Below are positions 43,167 through 52,880 of a stretch of DNA of 64,000 bases, piece by piece. Made by a program: the position numbers and the translations under genes. The stretch spans positions 1 to 64,000 of the forward strand of contig JAFISE010000033.1 in assembly GCA_022560025.1 (NCBI GenBank). The letters are read 5' to 3'. How positions within the stretch are numbered: position 1 is the first letter of the stretch; each line of letters starts with the position of its first letter. The notes under the pieces were generated by a model. The model saw nothing but the letters and a program-made list of their open reading frames with translations. It made no database searches and was not told the DNA's origin. Source of the DNA: Stagonosporopsis chrysanthemi (Eukaryota > Ascomycota > Dothideomycetes > Pleosporales > Didymellaceae).

Positions 43167-44660
43167 TATGGCAGTGTTAGCGTGCTTTGCAGACCTGAAG
43201 GCACTGAATACGAAGAGCACCAATGCAGCGATTGACGCATCCACTGAGCCTCATATAGCTTTATTATGGCTACGCGTGTCTGTAACGGTTAAACTGGGGA
43301 TCCGATATGTTGCGATTTCTATCTCTGCGCGTGGGACCGCATGCTGCGATCTGGACGGGTTCGTAATCTGACCGCGATGTAGACGATGGCTCCTTTCCCT
43401 GTAGAGCTGTCTGACCTCAGGACAGGCCTAAATGTCAAGTCGGAGGTATCTCCATGACGTCTTGGATGATCATTCTTCGGTGGTACACTCGGGAATAAGA
43501 TTGTTCTTGGCGCTGATTGGTATCTTGATTATCGTGGTTGTGCGTGAAATTGAAACCATAAGGGTTCGGATGCATCACGGCAACTCCAGAAGGATTGGTA
43601 CTACTGTACAATTTCAGGAAAGGCTCGCTGATGGAGCTTGGTCCGTCTGGTTCTCGAGAGGCTTGACAATGCTTGGAAGTCATGTTCCAAGGAGTGACAA
43701 GCGTTGAATTTGACCAGGTGCCCGCACCAGGAAGCAAGGGAGTGTACATGATCGACAGCTCGTCCTTAAGTTCCAGCGTATCCGAATTGCGGGCTCCCCG
43801 CAATGTCCGCAATCCTCTATGCTAAGGTGGGGCTAGTAGCTTGTCAACGTCCTTTTCAGCAAACCCTAAGGATTTTTATAGCTTGAGCATCATTGTTCGT
43901 ATGGAGGCGCAGACTGCGTGTAGCGGTTGTACTATGTTGGCTGAAGGTATGCGAGAGACCAGCTAGCTGCCCGAGCTACTGGGCTTTAACCCACAACCTC
44001 CGCGATGAGGGTCTTTGCTCGAGTTGGACATCCGAGGCGGGAACAAGAATTGATGAGGACGGGAATCTTCGAGCAAGAAAGTCTATAAGCGAAATGCTAC
44101 GTTGCTTGATGTTCGATGCCTCGCCAGAGCCCACAGTTTTCCAGGCGGTGCAGGCCGTAAAGCTCTGCTAGCTGATTCCCTGATGCTGCTTAGTAGTTGT
44201 CGACTGAACGCCTGGAGAAGTGACATCGTTACACTCGAATGCGGGGACTCGGGTGCGACCAGAGCCACGACCGTGATAGCGGCATGTGTGTCTTACCCAG
44301 CTGAAGGCGGCTGGCACCACAACTTCCCACCAAGGCCGATAAGCCCCTCGAAAGACGGGGACGCCCTACATATTTCTCGCCGTCTCTACTGTTTCGAATG
44401 CGGAGTGTACAGTGAGTCGGGCAAGAGGTGCGGCTTCGACAGCTTTTACAATTCGGACTGAATTTGCCGCGGAGAAGCTTTTTGCAAGCAACACTGCGAT
44501 TATTCCGAAATTACATGATGGCAGCTTCCCCTTCTGTGGATGAGCGACCATCTCCAGACATTCCTGACTCATTGAAGCCTCCATTTTTCAATCCCCTTTT
44601 GAATTCCAGATTCTTTCATAGTCTTCAAACACAGATTCCTCCTCCTAGTCCTCGTTTAAA
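43167..44660. other. Intergenic region
   Basis: About 1.5 kb between divergent genes. Short frames on both strands have no recognisable domain. A minus-strand frame (43435-43812) lacks an ATG near its start and is not called. Confidence 0.5.
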
Positions 44661-45764
44661 ATGGAGGTCCACGAGCATTCCCCCACGTCATCGATCCTGC
44701 AAAAAGCCCTCAAGTCATCTCTGCCATACAGCATCAACCTAGTGTACCGCACGCAACATCTCAATCAGTCCGAGCATGCACACATATTATCCACAGTCCC
44801 TGCGTCAGCTACAGGAGTGCCCAAATGTTGGGCAGCAGCTTACATCGACCGGTCGACGCGCCCAGGAACGGAACTCTGGCTATTCGCTGCAGGGGAAGAT
44901 CCCAATCACATACCGCAGTACGGAGCCAGTAACGGAGTCACAGATGGAGTCATAGATAATGTATCGAACGGTCAAAAACAAAAGACTCTTTGCCCGCAAT
45001 GTAAATCCGCAACCCTGTCCCTCCTGGATCATATGTCTACACTGCCCCTCCCACCTCTGCACCCCGACGAACTCCCCAGCCTCGAGCTCGCCAAAGCACA
45101 TGAGAAAGAACACCCCAAATCCGGCCCTGGTATCATCTACGACCTCTCCTCAGGGACGTACATGCGGCACCTGCTCTGGCCTGGCGTGGTGACTCTCGGC
45201 GCATGCCACCACCTGCTCGTCTCGCTGTGCCGCGACGCAGGCGTCCTGCGTGAGGAGTTCCCCGGCGCGACCGCGGTACTGAACAAGTTTTTGTTCCGCA
45301 TCGAGGATTTGCCGACTGTGAAGGAGCTCCCGCACGGGTTGAGGTGGGGCGCCATGAGGGAACGCGATTTACCAGTTGTGCAGGCACGCACAAGTATCCC
45401 CCGCGCGACGCGCACATTGATGAGTCTGCGCAGTCAGGGCGTGTTTGAGGAGGCGAGCGATAAAGCTGTGGCTTGGACGTTTCTGGGCTTGGATGGCAGC
45501 CTAACGACGTTGCATACGGAGCCAGAGTGGCGGGGGAAGGGGGTTGCAAAAGCTGTTGCTGCGAGGATTATTGGGGAGTGTGCGCCAGGGTTGGCGGTTG
45601 ACGATCATGGGACCGCATGGAGTCACGCGGATGTCTATGTTGAGAATGTGCAGAGTAAGAGCGTGTGTCAGAGCCTTGGAGGGAAAGCAATGTGGGAGCA
45701 TTATTGGGTAAGAATAGATCTCTCCAAGGCAGGGTCACTGGCGAAACCTGCATCACGGGCGTGA
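44661..45764 (+). CDS. GNAT-family N-acyltransferase (FR47-like)
   Basis: Predicted acetyl/acyl-CoA-dependent N-acyltransferase; substrate unknown. Single exon of 367 residues. The C-terminal third holds the GNAT fold: AVAWTFLGLDGSLTTLHTEP (strands 4-5), then the acyl-CoA-binding loop EWRGKGVAKAVAARII (Q/RxxGxG/A type), then DVYVENVQSKSVCQSLG, the strand and helix seen in FR47/glycine N-acyltransferase-like proteins. The N-terminal two thirds are less conserved and contain a CPQC pair and a long insert. Similar proteins are widespread in Dothideomycetes. The ATG at 44661 follows AAA and is the first in frame. It reads away from the P450, so the two may share a promoter region, though they are 1.5 kb apart. 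Confidence 0.82.
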   Translation: MEVHEHSPTSSILQKALKSSLPYSINLVYRTQHLNQSEHAHILSTVPASATGVPKCWAAAYIDRSTRPGTELWLFAAGEDPNHIPQYGASNGVTDGVIDNVSNGQKQKTLCPQCKSATLSLLDHMSTLPLPPLHPDELPSLELAKAHEKEHPKSGPGIIYDLSSGTYMRHLLWPGVVTLGACHHLLVSLCRDAGVLREEFPGATAVLNKFLFRIEDLPTVKELPHGLRWGAMRERDLPVVQARTSIPRATRTLMSLRSQGVFEEASDKAVAWTFLGLDGSLTTLHTEPEWRGKGVAKAVAARIIGECAPGLAVDDHGTAWSHADVYVENVQSKSVCQSLGGKAMWEHYWVRIDLSKAGSLAKPASRA

Positions 45765-46152
45765 ACAAAAGACATAGATCACATAGAAGAGCGGATACTG
45801 GTTTGGAAAGATCCCGGGTATCTGATTGATAGTCAGCATCGTGCTCTTCAAGAAGGATTCGAAAAAGCTGAGTATGAAGTGATCAGGAAAAAATTAGAGT
45901 TGTGTTGCGTTTTGGATCCTCAGAGAGATCAGAGTTAAAAATTTTATCATCATTGCATGGTGGAGAAGGAAAAAGGTTGAGCTTACCAGTTGCTGAATGT
46001 ACGCTGTTGCTTAAACAAGCATCACGTTCAGTTGATTGATTCGCGGAGTTCATCTTATCGTATTGTCGTTGGTTCTACATCATCAGGACGTGGCTCGAAA
46101 GGCCGTGGCCATACGAGCTGATCTCTGACAAAGTCGCAGCAATCGCACATAC
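45765..46152. other. Convergent intergenic gap
   Basis: 388 bp, AT-rich, between the ends of the acyltransferase and RPP0 genes. Presumed 3' UTRs only. Confidence 0.5.
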
Positions 46153-47155
46153 TTAGTCGAAGAGACCGAAGCCCATGTCGTCATCCTCGGACTCCTCCTT
46201 CTCCTCCTCCTTGGCAGCCTCGGGGGCAGCCTCGGCAGCACCGCCGGAAGAGGCGGCGGCGCCAGCGGCAGGGCCGGCAGAGGCGTACTTGTCGGGGTTG
46301 GCAATGCGGTCCTTGAGCTCAGAGATCTCCTCCCACTCGTACTCGGTCTCAATGGCAACAGAGAGGACCTTCTTGTAGGAGTTGACAACGGAGTGCATGA
46401 CGGAGGGAAGGGTGGGGAAGTTGACGGCCAGCGAGATGGAGGCGATGGTAGCGATGGCGCTCGAGAAAGCCTTCAGGAGCTGAGACTCCTCAATGTCCAG
46501 GACGGAGGCAGCGAAGGTGTTGCCGTTGTCGTATATCTGGTGGATACCCATACCGTAGGTGAAGGGAGAGATGTTCAGCATGTTGAGGAGGGTGGCCTCG
46601 GAGGCACCGACCTTGTTGCCAGCCTCAACGAGCTTGAGGTCGGAGGTGATTTCGATAGTACCACGGGCAATCTTGGTGGGGACACCGAGAGCCTGGAAGA
46701 AAGAGGTCTTACCAGGCTCCATACCAGTGTTACCAGCGGGGACGAAGACATCGCCAGGGGCGACAGCACCGGCACGAGCGGGGGCAGCGACACGGTTGGC
46801 CAGGATCTTGTCACGGATGTCCTTGAGGTCACCGTTGGTGAAGACGAAACCGACGTTGCCTGTTCACACGTCAATGGGACGCGCAGGAGCGGCGCATGGA
46901 GCTGGACGTACCCTTGACGTGAGGGAGGAGACGCTCGTACTCGGGGGACTCGGTGATGAGACCCTTGAGCGCACGGCGGACCATGGTGTTCTTGCCCATC
47001 AGGACAACACCCTCGCCACGGAGGGACTGACGGATCTCGTGCATCTGCTGGGACGAGACATTGTCAACGGTGACGATGAAGATTGACTTGTACTCCTTGA
47101 GGAGAACCTCAAGCTTCTCGAAGTAAGCGGCCTTGGTTTCTTTCTTGCCCCCCAT
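46153..47155 (-). CDS. RPP0: 60S acidic ribosomal protein P0
   Basis: Base of the ribosomal P-stalk (uL10), which recruits translation factors through the P1/P2 dimers. Two exons (47155-46912 and 46859-46153, 52-nt intron) encode 316 residues, the normal length. The N-terminal L10 domain is clear (KKETKAAYFEKLEVLLKEY, GKNTMVRRALKG), as is the internal insertion (KTSFFQALGVPTKIARGTIE). The P1/P2-binding helices lie in the C-terminal half. The C-terminus is the diagnostic Ala-rich hinge plus EESEDDDMGFGLFD, the factor-binding peptide shared with P1 and P2. Codon use is strongly biased to C-ending codons, as expected for a highly expressed gene. Confidence 0.97.
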
Positions 47156-47364
47156 TGTGTTCGGTGTGACGCAAAGGGATGTTTAAGGTCTTTAGTTGCG
47201 TAAAGTGGTGTTGATGTCGTTGCAAGCTCTCGGCGCGCTGATGGGAAAATTGAATGTGGTGTGGACCGTGCACGCGACATCACGCTAACCTTTCGAGGCG
47301 AGGCGGCTCATGGGAAAAAGCAGTGACTTTGCGGTGCATGTTGACGGAAAACACAACTGGAAAG
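47156..47364. promoter_or_regulatory. Bidirectional promoter region RPP0/TRM82
   Basis: Only 209 bp separate the start codons of the head-to-head genes. No TATA box is apparent. Confidence 0.6.
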
Positions 47365-49013
47365 ATGCTTTTTCCGTATCAGTGCCTTGCTTCCCGTGAG
47401 TCGACAGAGACTGGTCCGGGTGGCTGGACGCTCTTTGGTGCATACGGCTCTACGCTCGTTGCGCAATCAAGCAGCGGAGGTACATCGACATGGACGAAGC
47501 CAAGCGATCTAGTCACGGTGAGTTGCGATCTCGGTGTGGTTCTGCTGGATCATTGCAGGCTTTCATAAGGCGTGAACACCAGCTGACGTGCGCAGGACCC
47601 GGAGCCATTGGACGAAGAAAATGAAGGTCCCCCGGAGAAGAAAGTCAAGCTGTCGGAACCACCAAAACAGCAAAAGGCAAACTTCAACAACCTGATCATT
47701 TCAAGTGACGGAAGGTATCTCATCGGTGTGACTGGCGAGGACAAGTGCATCCGTGTCTTCGAGACTGGTCCTCAGAATGAATTACGACAGCTCAGTGAGA
47801 GGTGAGTACAACCCAAACGATGTTGTTGCTAGCTAACATAGACAGGTATATGACCAGGCGACCCTGCTCGATCACCATAACATCAGATGATTCGACAATC
47901 TTGTGCGCGGACAAATTCGGCGATGTCTACTCATTGCCATTACTGCCATCGACTGATTATCGCGCACCTGAAGCACCAGAAGAGCCGGTTCAGGAAGCCG
48001 ATTGGGTGCCCTCCGCGACTGTACTCACTGTCCACTCCGGCAGGAACCGCAAAACCTTGGAAGATCAACTCAAGCAGAAGAAGAAGGGACCAGCGCCTCC
48101 CAAGGATGAGATGAAGTTTGAACACCAACTTCTACTAGGTCACGTCTCTATGCTCACAGACATCGTCATTGCAGAGGCCGACGCTCGCAGCTATATCATC
48201 ACCGCAGACCGAGACGAGCATATCCGTGTCTCGCGCGGCATATCACAGTCTCACATCATCGAGGGCTTCTGCTTTGGCCACGGGGCTTTCATTAACAAGC
48301 TGTGTGTTACTCAGTCTGGCCGGCTGGTGTCTGGTGGAGGAGATGAGCACTTGTTCTTCTGGGATTGGCAAAACTTCAAGCTGCTCAAGAAGCTGCCTCT
48401 TTTGGACGCTGTGGTGGATCATCTGAAATCCCGTCCTGAAGTGGCTGTAGGTCAGGTCTCAAAGGTCGCAGTGTCTGGTATCTGGAGTGTTCCGCATCAG
48501 GATGAGATCCTTGTGGCGTGCGAAGGTGTGCCAGCGCTCTTCTCGTTCAAGGTGGACGCAACAACGAATACAAGCAGTGCAGCAACGGAGTACAGCAGTG
48601 CGGTAGCGCTCAAGGGCAACGCGCTAGATGTCACTTTCCTGCCAACCTCGCCAACGTCGTCGGTGGCGGTAGTCTCCATCGATCACGTGCACAAGCCAGG
48701 CTCTACAAAGGAAGTGCGCGAAGACAAGGTCAGTCACGTTGGGAGTACGGCGACGCTAGCTCAACTGACATCTTCACAGGATGCCCATCGTCTGCAGTGC
48801 TTCGCGTCGCAGGAAAATGGCAAGTGGGGGGAGGATTTGCATACATTGGAGGCTCTGAGGTCTTTCCATGACCAAGTCTTCGACGTCGAGACTGGCGCAA
48901 TCAGCGGCGATGCCTCGGCGACCGGCGGTCTGGGGTCGGCAGATGATAAAGCATTGCGAGACATGCTCTACAATGTGGAGAACCTCAGGAAGCGTCCAGG
49001 CGCCGAGGATTAG
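47365..49013 (+). CDS. TRM82: tRNA (guanine-N7) methyltransferase non-catalytic subunit Trm82
   Basis: WD-repeat partner (WDR4) of the methyltransferase Trm8, needed for m7G46 in tRNA. Four exons (47365-47517, 47596-47801, 47846-48728, 48780-49013) encode 491 residues. The N-terminus (MLFPYQCLAS) and the acidic/basic linker (EENEGPPEKKVKLSEPPKQQ) match fungal Trm82. WD repeats follow: NNLIISSDGRYLIGVTGEDK, then SITITSDDSTILCADKFGDV, then the long insert with RKTLEDQLKQKKKGP, GHVSMLTDIVIAEADARSYI and KLCVTQSGRLVSGGGDEH. The last intron (48729-48779) is 51 nt without a stop and could be read through, adding 17 residues; its donor, CTGAC branch site and acceptor argue that it is spliced. Confidence 0.93.
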
Positions 49014-49993
49014 GTGGTTGGCTAGCGCGATAACGTTACAAAAAGTGACAAAGGCTTGCCCCGCTGACGATCGACTCGTGCATGTGACGCCGTGAGGCTC
49101 AAGACACCGTAATTAGATCGAGAAGCATGGCGTGGCAGGGGCATCAACACGGAAGCAGTCTGCAAGCACAGGTAGATAACATCAGCGACGTCGCATCAGG
49201 CACAAGTCATCAGTGCTGCTGTGTCTTGATCAGCAAAGTCGGTCTTGACTGTTGCTCTCTTCAGGTTGGCCGAGCGAACAAGTGCACCGCAGTAAAATTG
49301 GATGCAAGCAGGACAGGACGCCCATTTGCAAGCGCAAGGGCAAGCAGCCGCGATCGAGGCTAAATGTCGGAAGGACAGGGGCGCGTCGAGGCGATTGTGT
49401 CAGTCCGGCAGCCGATAGCCTGCGAGATGGTGTAGAGTGGGTATGATGGGAGTCTAGTACTCTGTGATTTCTCAGCCCGAGCGGCGCGATGGCGTTTCCA
49501 GCATTTTTCCCAAGACCTTCTCTCAAAAGTCGCAACGACACCACCTCTCTTGCATTGCAACATTACTCTTCAGGTGAGTGTACTTGGTGCTCTTCTGCGA
49601 CTCCCCCCTAAAAGAAGCGCTGCTTGTATTGTCGGCGCTGCAGTACTGACCGCTCTGAACAGCCCCTCTGCAACTCGGCTCATCGTCGTAACACCCACGT
49701 TGCACAAGAATCTCAAAGCTACAGCAAAGCCGCGAACGTGCAGCTTGCATCCGTCAGGAACCAACATTCGAACCTCCACGCCACTTGATCTTTCCTTGCG
49801 CAACAGTTCCGCATCCTAGTCTCACGACCCACCACGATCGACACCCGCCCACGCCGCCAAACTGTTTGCCTCAATCTTCCGCCGGGCAACCCCTCGATCT
49901 TTATCCTTATTCTCGCTGCCCGTAGCCGCCGCCGCTTCGCACAACACCCGCTCCACTCCTGTCGCGGGGCTTTCCAAAGTAGATTCGCGAAAG
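49014..49993. other. Upstream region of thioredoxin reductase with possible leader exons
   Basis: A CAG|GTGAGT donor at 49574 and several YAG acceptors (for example ending at 49643 and 49819) suggest a spliced leader. An ATG at 49489 opens a 28-codon frame to that donor. From 49820 to the annotated start the frame is open and Arg/Ser/Ala-rich without an ATG. The leftmost part (49014-49400) shows no coding signal. Confidence 0.45.
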
Positions 49994-51242
49994 ATGCACT
50001 CAAAACTTGTCATCATTGGGTAAGCTGCGCACATGAGCATTGCTGAAATGCGCATGGAATAGCATTAAAACTGGAGACTGACATTCACAGCTCTGGGCCA
50101 GCTGGCCACACCGCCGCCATCTATGCCGCCCGCGCTGACCTCAACCCCGTCATGTACGAGGGTTTCCTCGCGCTCGGCATTGCCGCAGGAGGTCAATTGA
50201 CCACCACCGACGAAGTCGAGAACTTCCCTGGGTTCTTGAAGATCCAGGGCACCACACTTATGGTGCGTACTATGACACAAACATGTCAGGAGCAACAATG
50301 CTGACTATAGCAGGACCAAATGCGCGCCCAGTCCGAAGCCTGCGGCACTGAGATCGTTTCCCAGACCGTCGCAAAGGTCGACCTTAAGTCGCGCCCCTTC
50401 AAGTACTGGTTGCACCCTATCGGCGACGACGAGGAGATTGAGGAGGAAGAACACACCGCCGATTCGATCATCATCGCGACCGGCGCGAAGGCGCGCCGTC
50501 TGGACCTGCCGGGCGAGGAGAAGTACTGGGGCTACGGTGTGTCGGCCTGCGCAGTCTGCGATGGCAGTCTGCCTATGTTCCGCGAGCAGCCGTTGGTCGT
50601 GATCGGAGGCGGCGACTCCGCAGTTGAGGAGGCGCTGTACCTGACTAAGAAGGCCAAGAAGGTCACCGTGCTGGTCCGCAGGGATAAGCTGAGGGCGAGC
50701 CGCACCAACGCCAGGCGCCTCACTACACACCCTAAGATCGAGGTCATGTTCAACACGGGCGCGACGGAAATCAAGGGCGACGAAAAGAAGGGCGGCCTAA
50801 TGACACATCTCGTTGTGAAGAACCATGTCACCAAAGAGGAGCAGACAATTGAGGCCAAGGGCCTGTTCTACGCGGTCGGTCACGACCCGGCGACACAGCT
50901 ATTCAAGGGCCAGCTCGACATGGACGAGGATGGTTACCTGATCACCAAGCCCGGCGAGGGCCACACAAGCATCGAGGGTGTGTTCGCCGCTGGTGATGTC
51001 CAGGATAAGAAGTACCGCCAGGCAATCACCAGTGCTGGTAAGTTCCAAGCCACTGTACCCAGAAGCCGAATCATAGACTAATACGAGGAACAGGATCTGG
51101 CTGTGTCGCTGCGCTCGAAGCAGAGAAATACCTCGCCGAGCAGGACGACAGCGTCGACAACGAGCTCGAGACCGAGAACCAGGCCGAGAAGAGCCAGACC
51201 AACGGCGTCGTGCCCGAGTACCGCTCCAATCCGCTCTTGTAG
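49994..51242 (+). CDS. TRR1: Thioredoxin reductase (NADPH), low-Mr type
   Basis: FAD-dependent homodimeric enzyme that reduces thioredoxin with NADPH. Four exons (49994-50019, 50091-50262, 50314-51037, 51094-51242) encode 356 residues. The FAD-binding GSGPAG is at residues 9-14 and the GQLTTTDEVENFPGF block follows. The redox-active CAVC pair is at Cys145/Cys148 (SACAVCDGSLP). The NADPH-binding VIGGGDSAVEEALYL and VRRDKLRAS come next, and the second FAD motif EGVFAAGDVQDKKYRQAITS near the end. The C-terminus (about 40 residues after LAEQDD) is longer and more acidic than in yeast Trr1. The ATG at 49994 gives the standard cytosolic protein; the sequence before it looks like an in-frame mitochondrial presequence lacking its own ATG. 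It converges on the gene at 51.7 kb. Confidence 0.95.
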
Positions 51243-51690
51243 ACTGCAAGTCAAAAGGACTGATGACAAGACGCATTTCTTTTGATATAGACTTGGGCTT
51301 GAATCTTGGTGTACATCTTGCATGCATGGGATAGCGTAGGTTAGGCTCGGGCCTTTTGCTCGTCGGCGAGTCATATAGCACAGACTTGGTTAGAAATGGA
51401 TGGTCTACGCAATGGAAAGATGAATTCTGGCTTGAAACCATGCATTGCGTCGAATGGGTATCTTGATGTGGTAACTTTACTTGATTGTAGCGAAGACATC
51501 ATGCACGTAGATGCCGCGTAGCGAGCATCGACGATCTGTTCATATGGACATGCGGCTACAAGAACGTGCAGGCATGTATCTGCCAGGCGTATGGGGACTG
51601 TGTCTTTGGTATCGTGCCCACACTCTTCACTCGGTGTGTAGTCGATCCACGAGGAGGGTGGTAGCTGAGATACGAGGCTCCTACTGAGCA
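51243..51690. other. Convergent intergenic gap
   Basis: 448 bp between the TRR1 stop and the end of a leftward gene. 3' UTRs presumed; no other signal. Confidence 0.5.
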
Positions 51691-52343
51691 TCAACCACGG
51701 AACATGGTGTTTTGCTTAAGCAGATTGAGCGCACTTTCGAAAGCTCTCACCACGTTGATATCTATATTCATCAGAACTGAGCCAGAGGAGGAAATTACGG
51801 CGCTTACAGTGGTTTCTCCGTTCCTCCAAATCGTTCTCTTCGTTCCGGACGTACATTGTTCTCGTCTGGATTCTGCCTTTGGTCAGTCATGCCTCTTCAC
51901 ACAGCATTTGTACTGAAGACACACCTTCTGAATGTGCGATCAGTTTCGTGCTCGTGCCCTGATCTCGCCCAGACCTGGAAGTACTGTGTGGTGGTCAGCC
52001 TTGCGCGTCATGTGACATTTGAGGTGGTGAGCAGCACCTCCATCAGACCCGCCCACTCCTGCATCAGCGCTTCTTCCTCGCGGCTACATTTCTTGATGGC
52101 GTCGTGATACCTCACGTGCAGATCGTCCCAGTCGAAGTCGGCGATCTGCACCGCTGGGTCAGCCTCCTCTTCGTCAACGGCATCCTCCTCAGCTTCGATA
52201 TTCACCCGTTCCTTGGTGTCGTCGCGGCCACGTTGTGCTGAGCTTGGGCGCTCTGTTTCATTAGAGTTTACGCGTTTGTGCGTGGGTGTTTGCTGTGGCT
52301 CCTGGAAGACTGCAGGCGCAGACTTGGACGTATCATCCTCCAT
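51691..52343 (-). CDS. Conserved fungal protein of unknown function
   Basis: Four exons (52343-52038, 51983-51925, 51872-51808, 51761-51691) encode 166 residues; only the first exon is long, and the remaining three are 59-71 nt with 46-54-nt introns, all in frame. The N-terminal 70 residues are disordered and acidic. The C-terminal 90 residues form a likely all-helical unit: DFDWDDLHVRYHDAIKKCS, then YFQVWARSGHEHETDRTFRR, then RTMYVRNEENDLEERRNHYI and FESALNLL. The pattern (W at the start of a helix, long charged helix, VVxAFxSALxLL ending) looks like a small coiled-coil partner protein in a complex. I do not recognise a named family. No membrane or signal sequence. Confidence 0.75.
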
Positions 52344-52880
52344 CTTCGGTAGTGAATACGGGGTGAATCCGCGTCGCTCTTGTCGCTCATGCGTGACGCT
52401 GTCTGACGTGGTCAGTGCTGTGGGTAAGTGAACGATCAAGAGCCACGCAGGATCTGTCGCATACACGCGATAGACTGCTGCGTGAGACTGAGTTTGTCCG
52501 TAAATCAAATGTCACTGTTTATTGTCGTGTGTTTGTTTGACCGTGTTGTCTATTGCGAACCAACGCCATCCGTTTCCGGCCACGGCAGCATGTCGTGGGG
52601 GAGGTGCGTCTGACTTGCCCGAACGCGCGCCTGCTGTCTCCGAAGCACTTGCGATCTTCTGACCACCAGGTAATCTTCTCCCCACCTCCCTTCTCTCTCC
52701 TTCATTTATCTACTGTTATGACAGCATAACGTACGCGACAAGTATTGGATGTCGCATTCCATGGGCCTGTAATCTCGCAACTCGCCCACGACAAACCTCA
52801 ACTCATCATGGTCCCGCGGTACTCTTCTTGGCCACTACTTTGCGGACCTCCGGGAGGCGAGATCACCTAACACCACCAAA
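52344..52880. promoter_or_regulatory. Intergenic region between divergent genes (includes ATG14 promoter)
   Basis: 537 bp between the start codons of two genes pointing outward. Pyrimidine-rich on the + strand about 52675-52705, just upstream of the likely ATG14 transcription start. Nothing else supported. Confidence 0.5.

Noticed and set aside
43080..43244. P450 start at 43244
   Set aside because: The codon is GTG. The nearby ATG at 43240 is out of frame; the first in-frame ATG is at 43166 and leads directly into the membrane anchor.
43435..43812. Minus-strand open frame of 125 codons
   Set aside because: It begins at a TTG, has no domain and no splice partner. It may be leftover coding sequence, but nothing supports a gene.
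37393..44660. Secondary-metabolite gene cluster around the P450
   Set aside because: No polyketide synthase, peptide synthetase, terpene synthase, transporter or cluster-type regulator is present; the flanking genes are 2EXR-like proteins and an acyltransferase.
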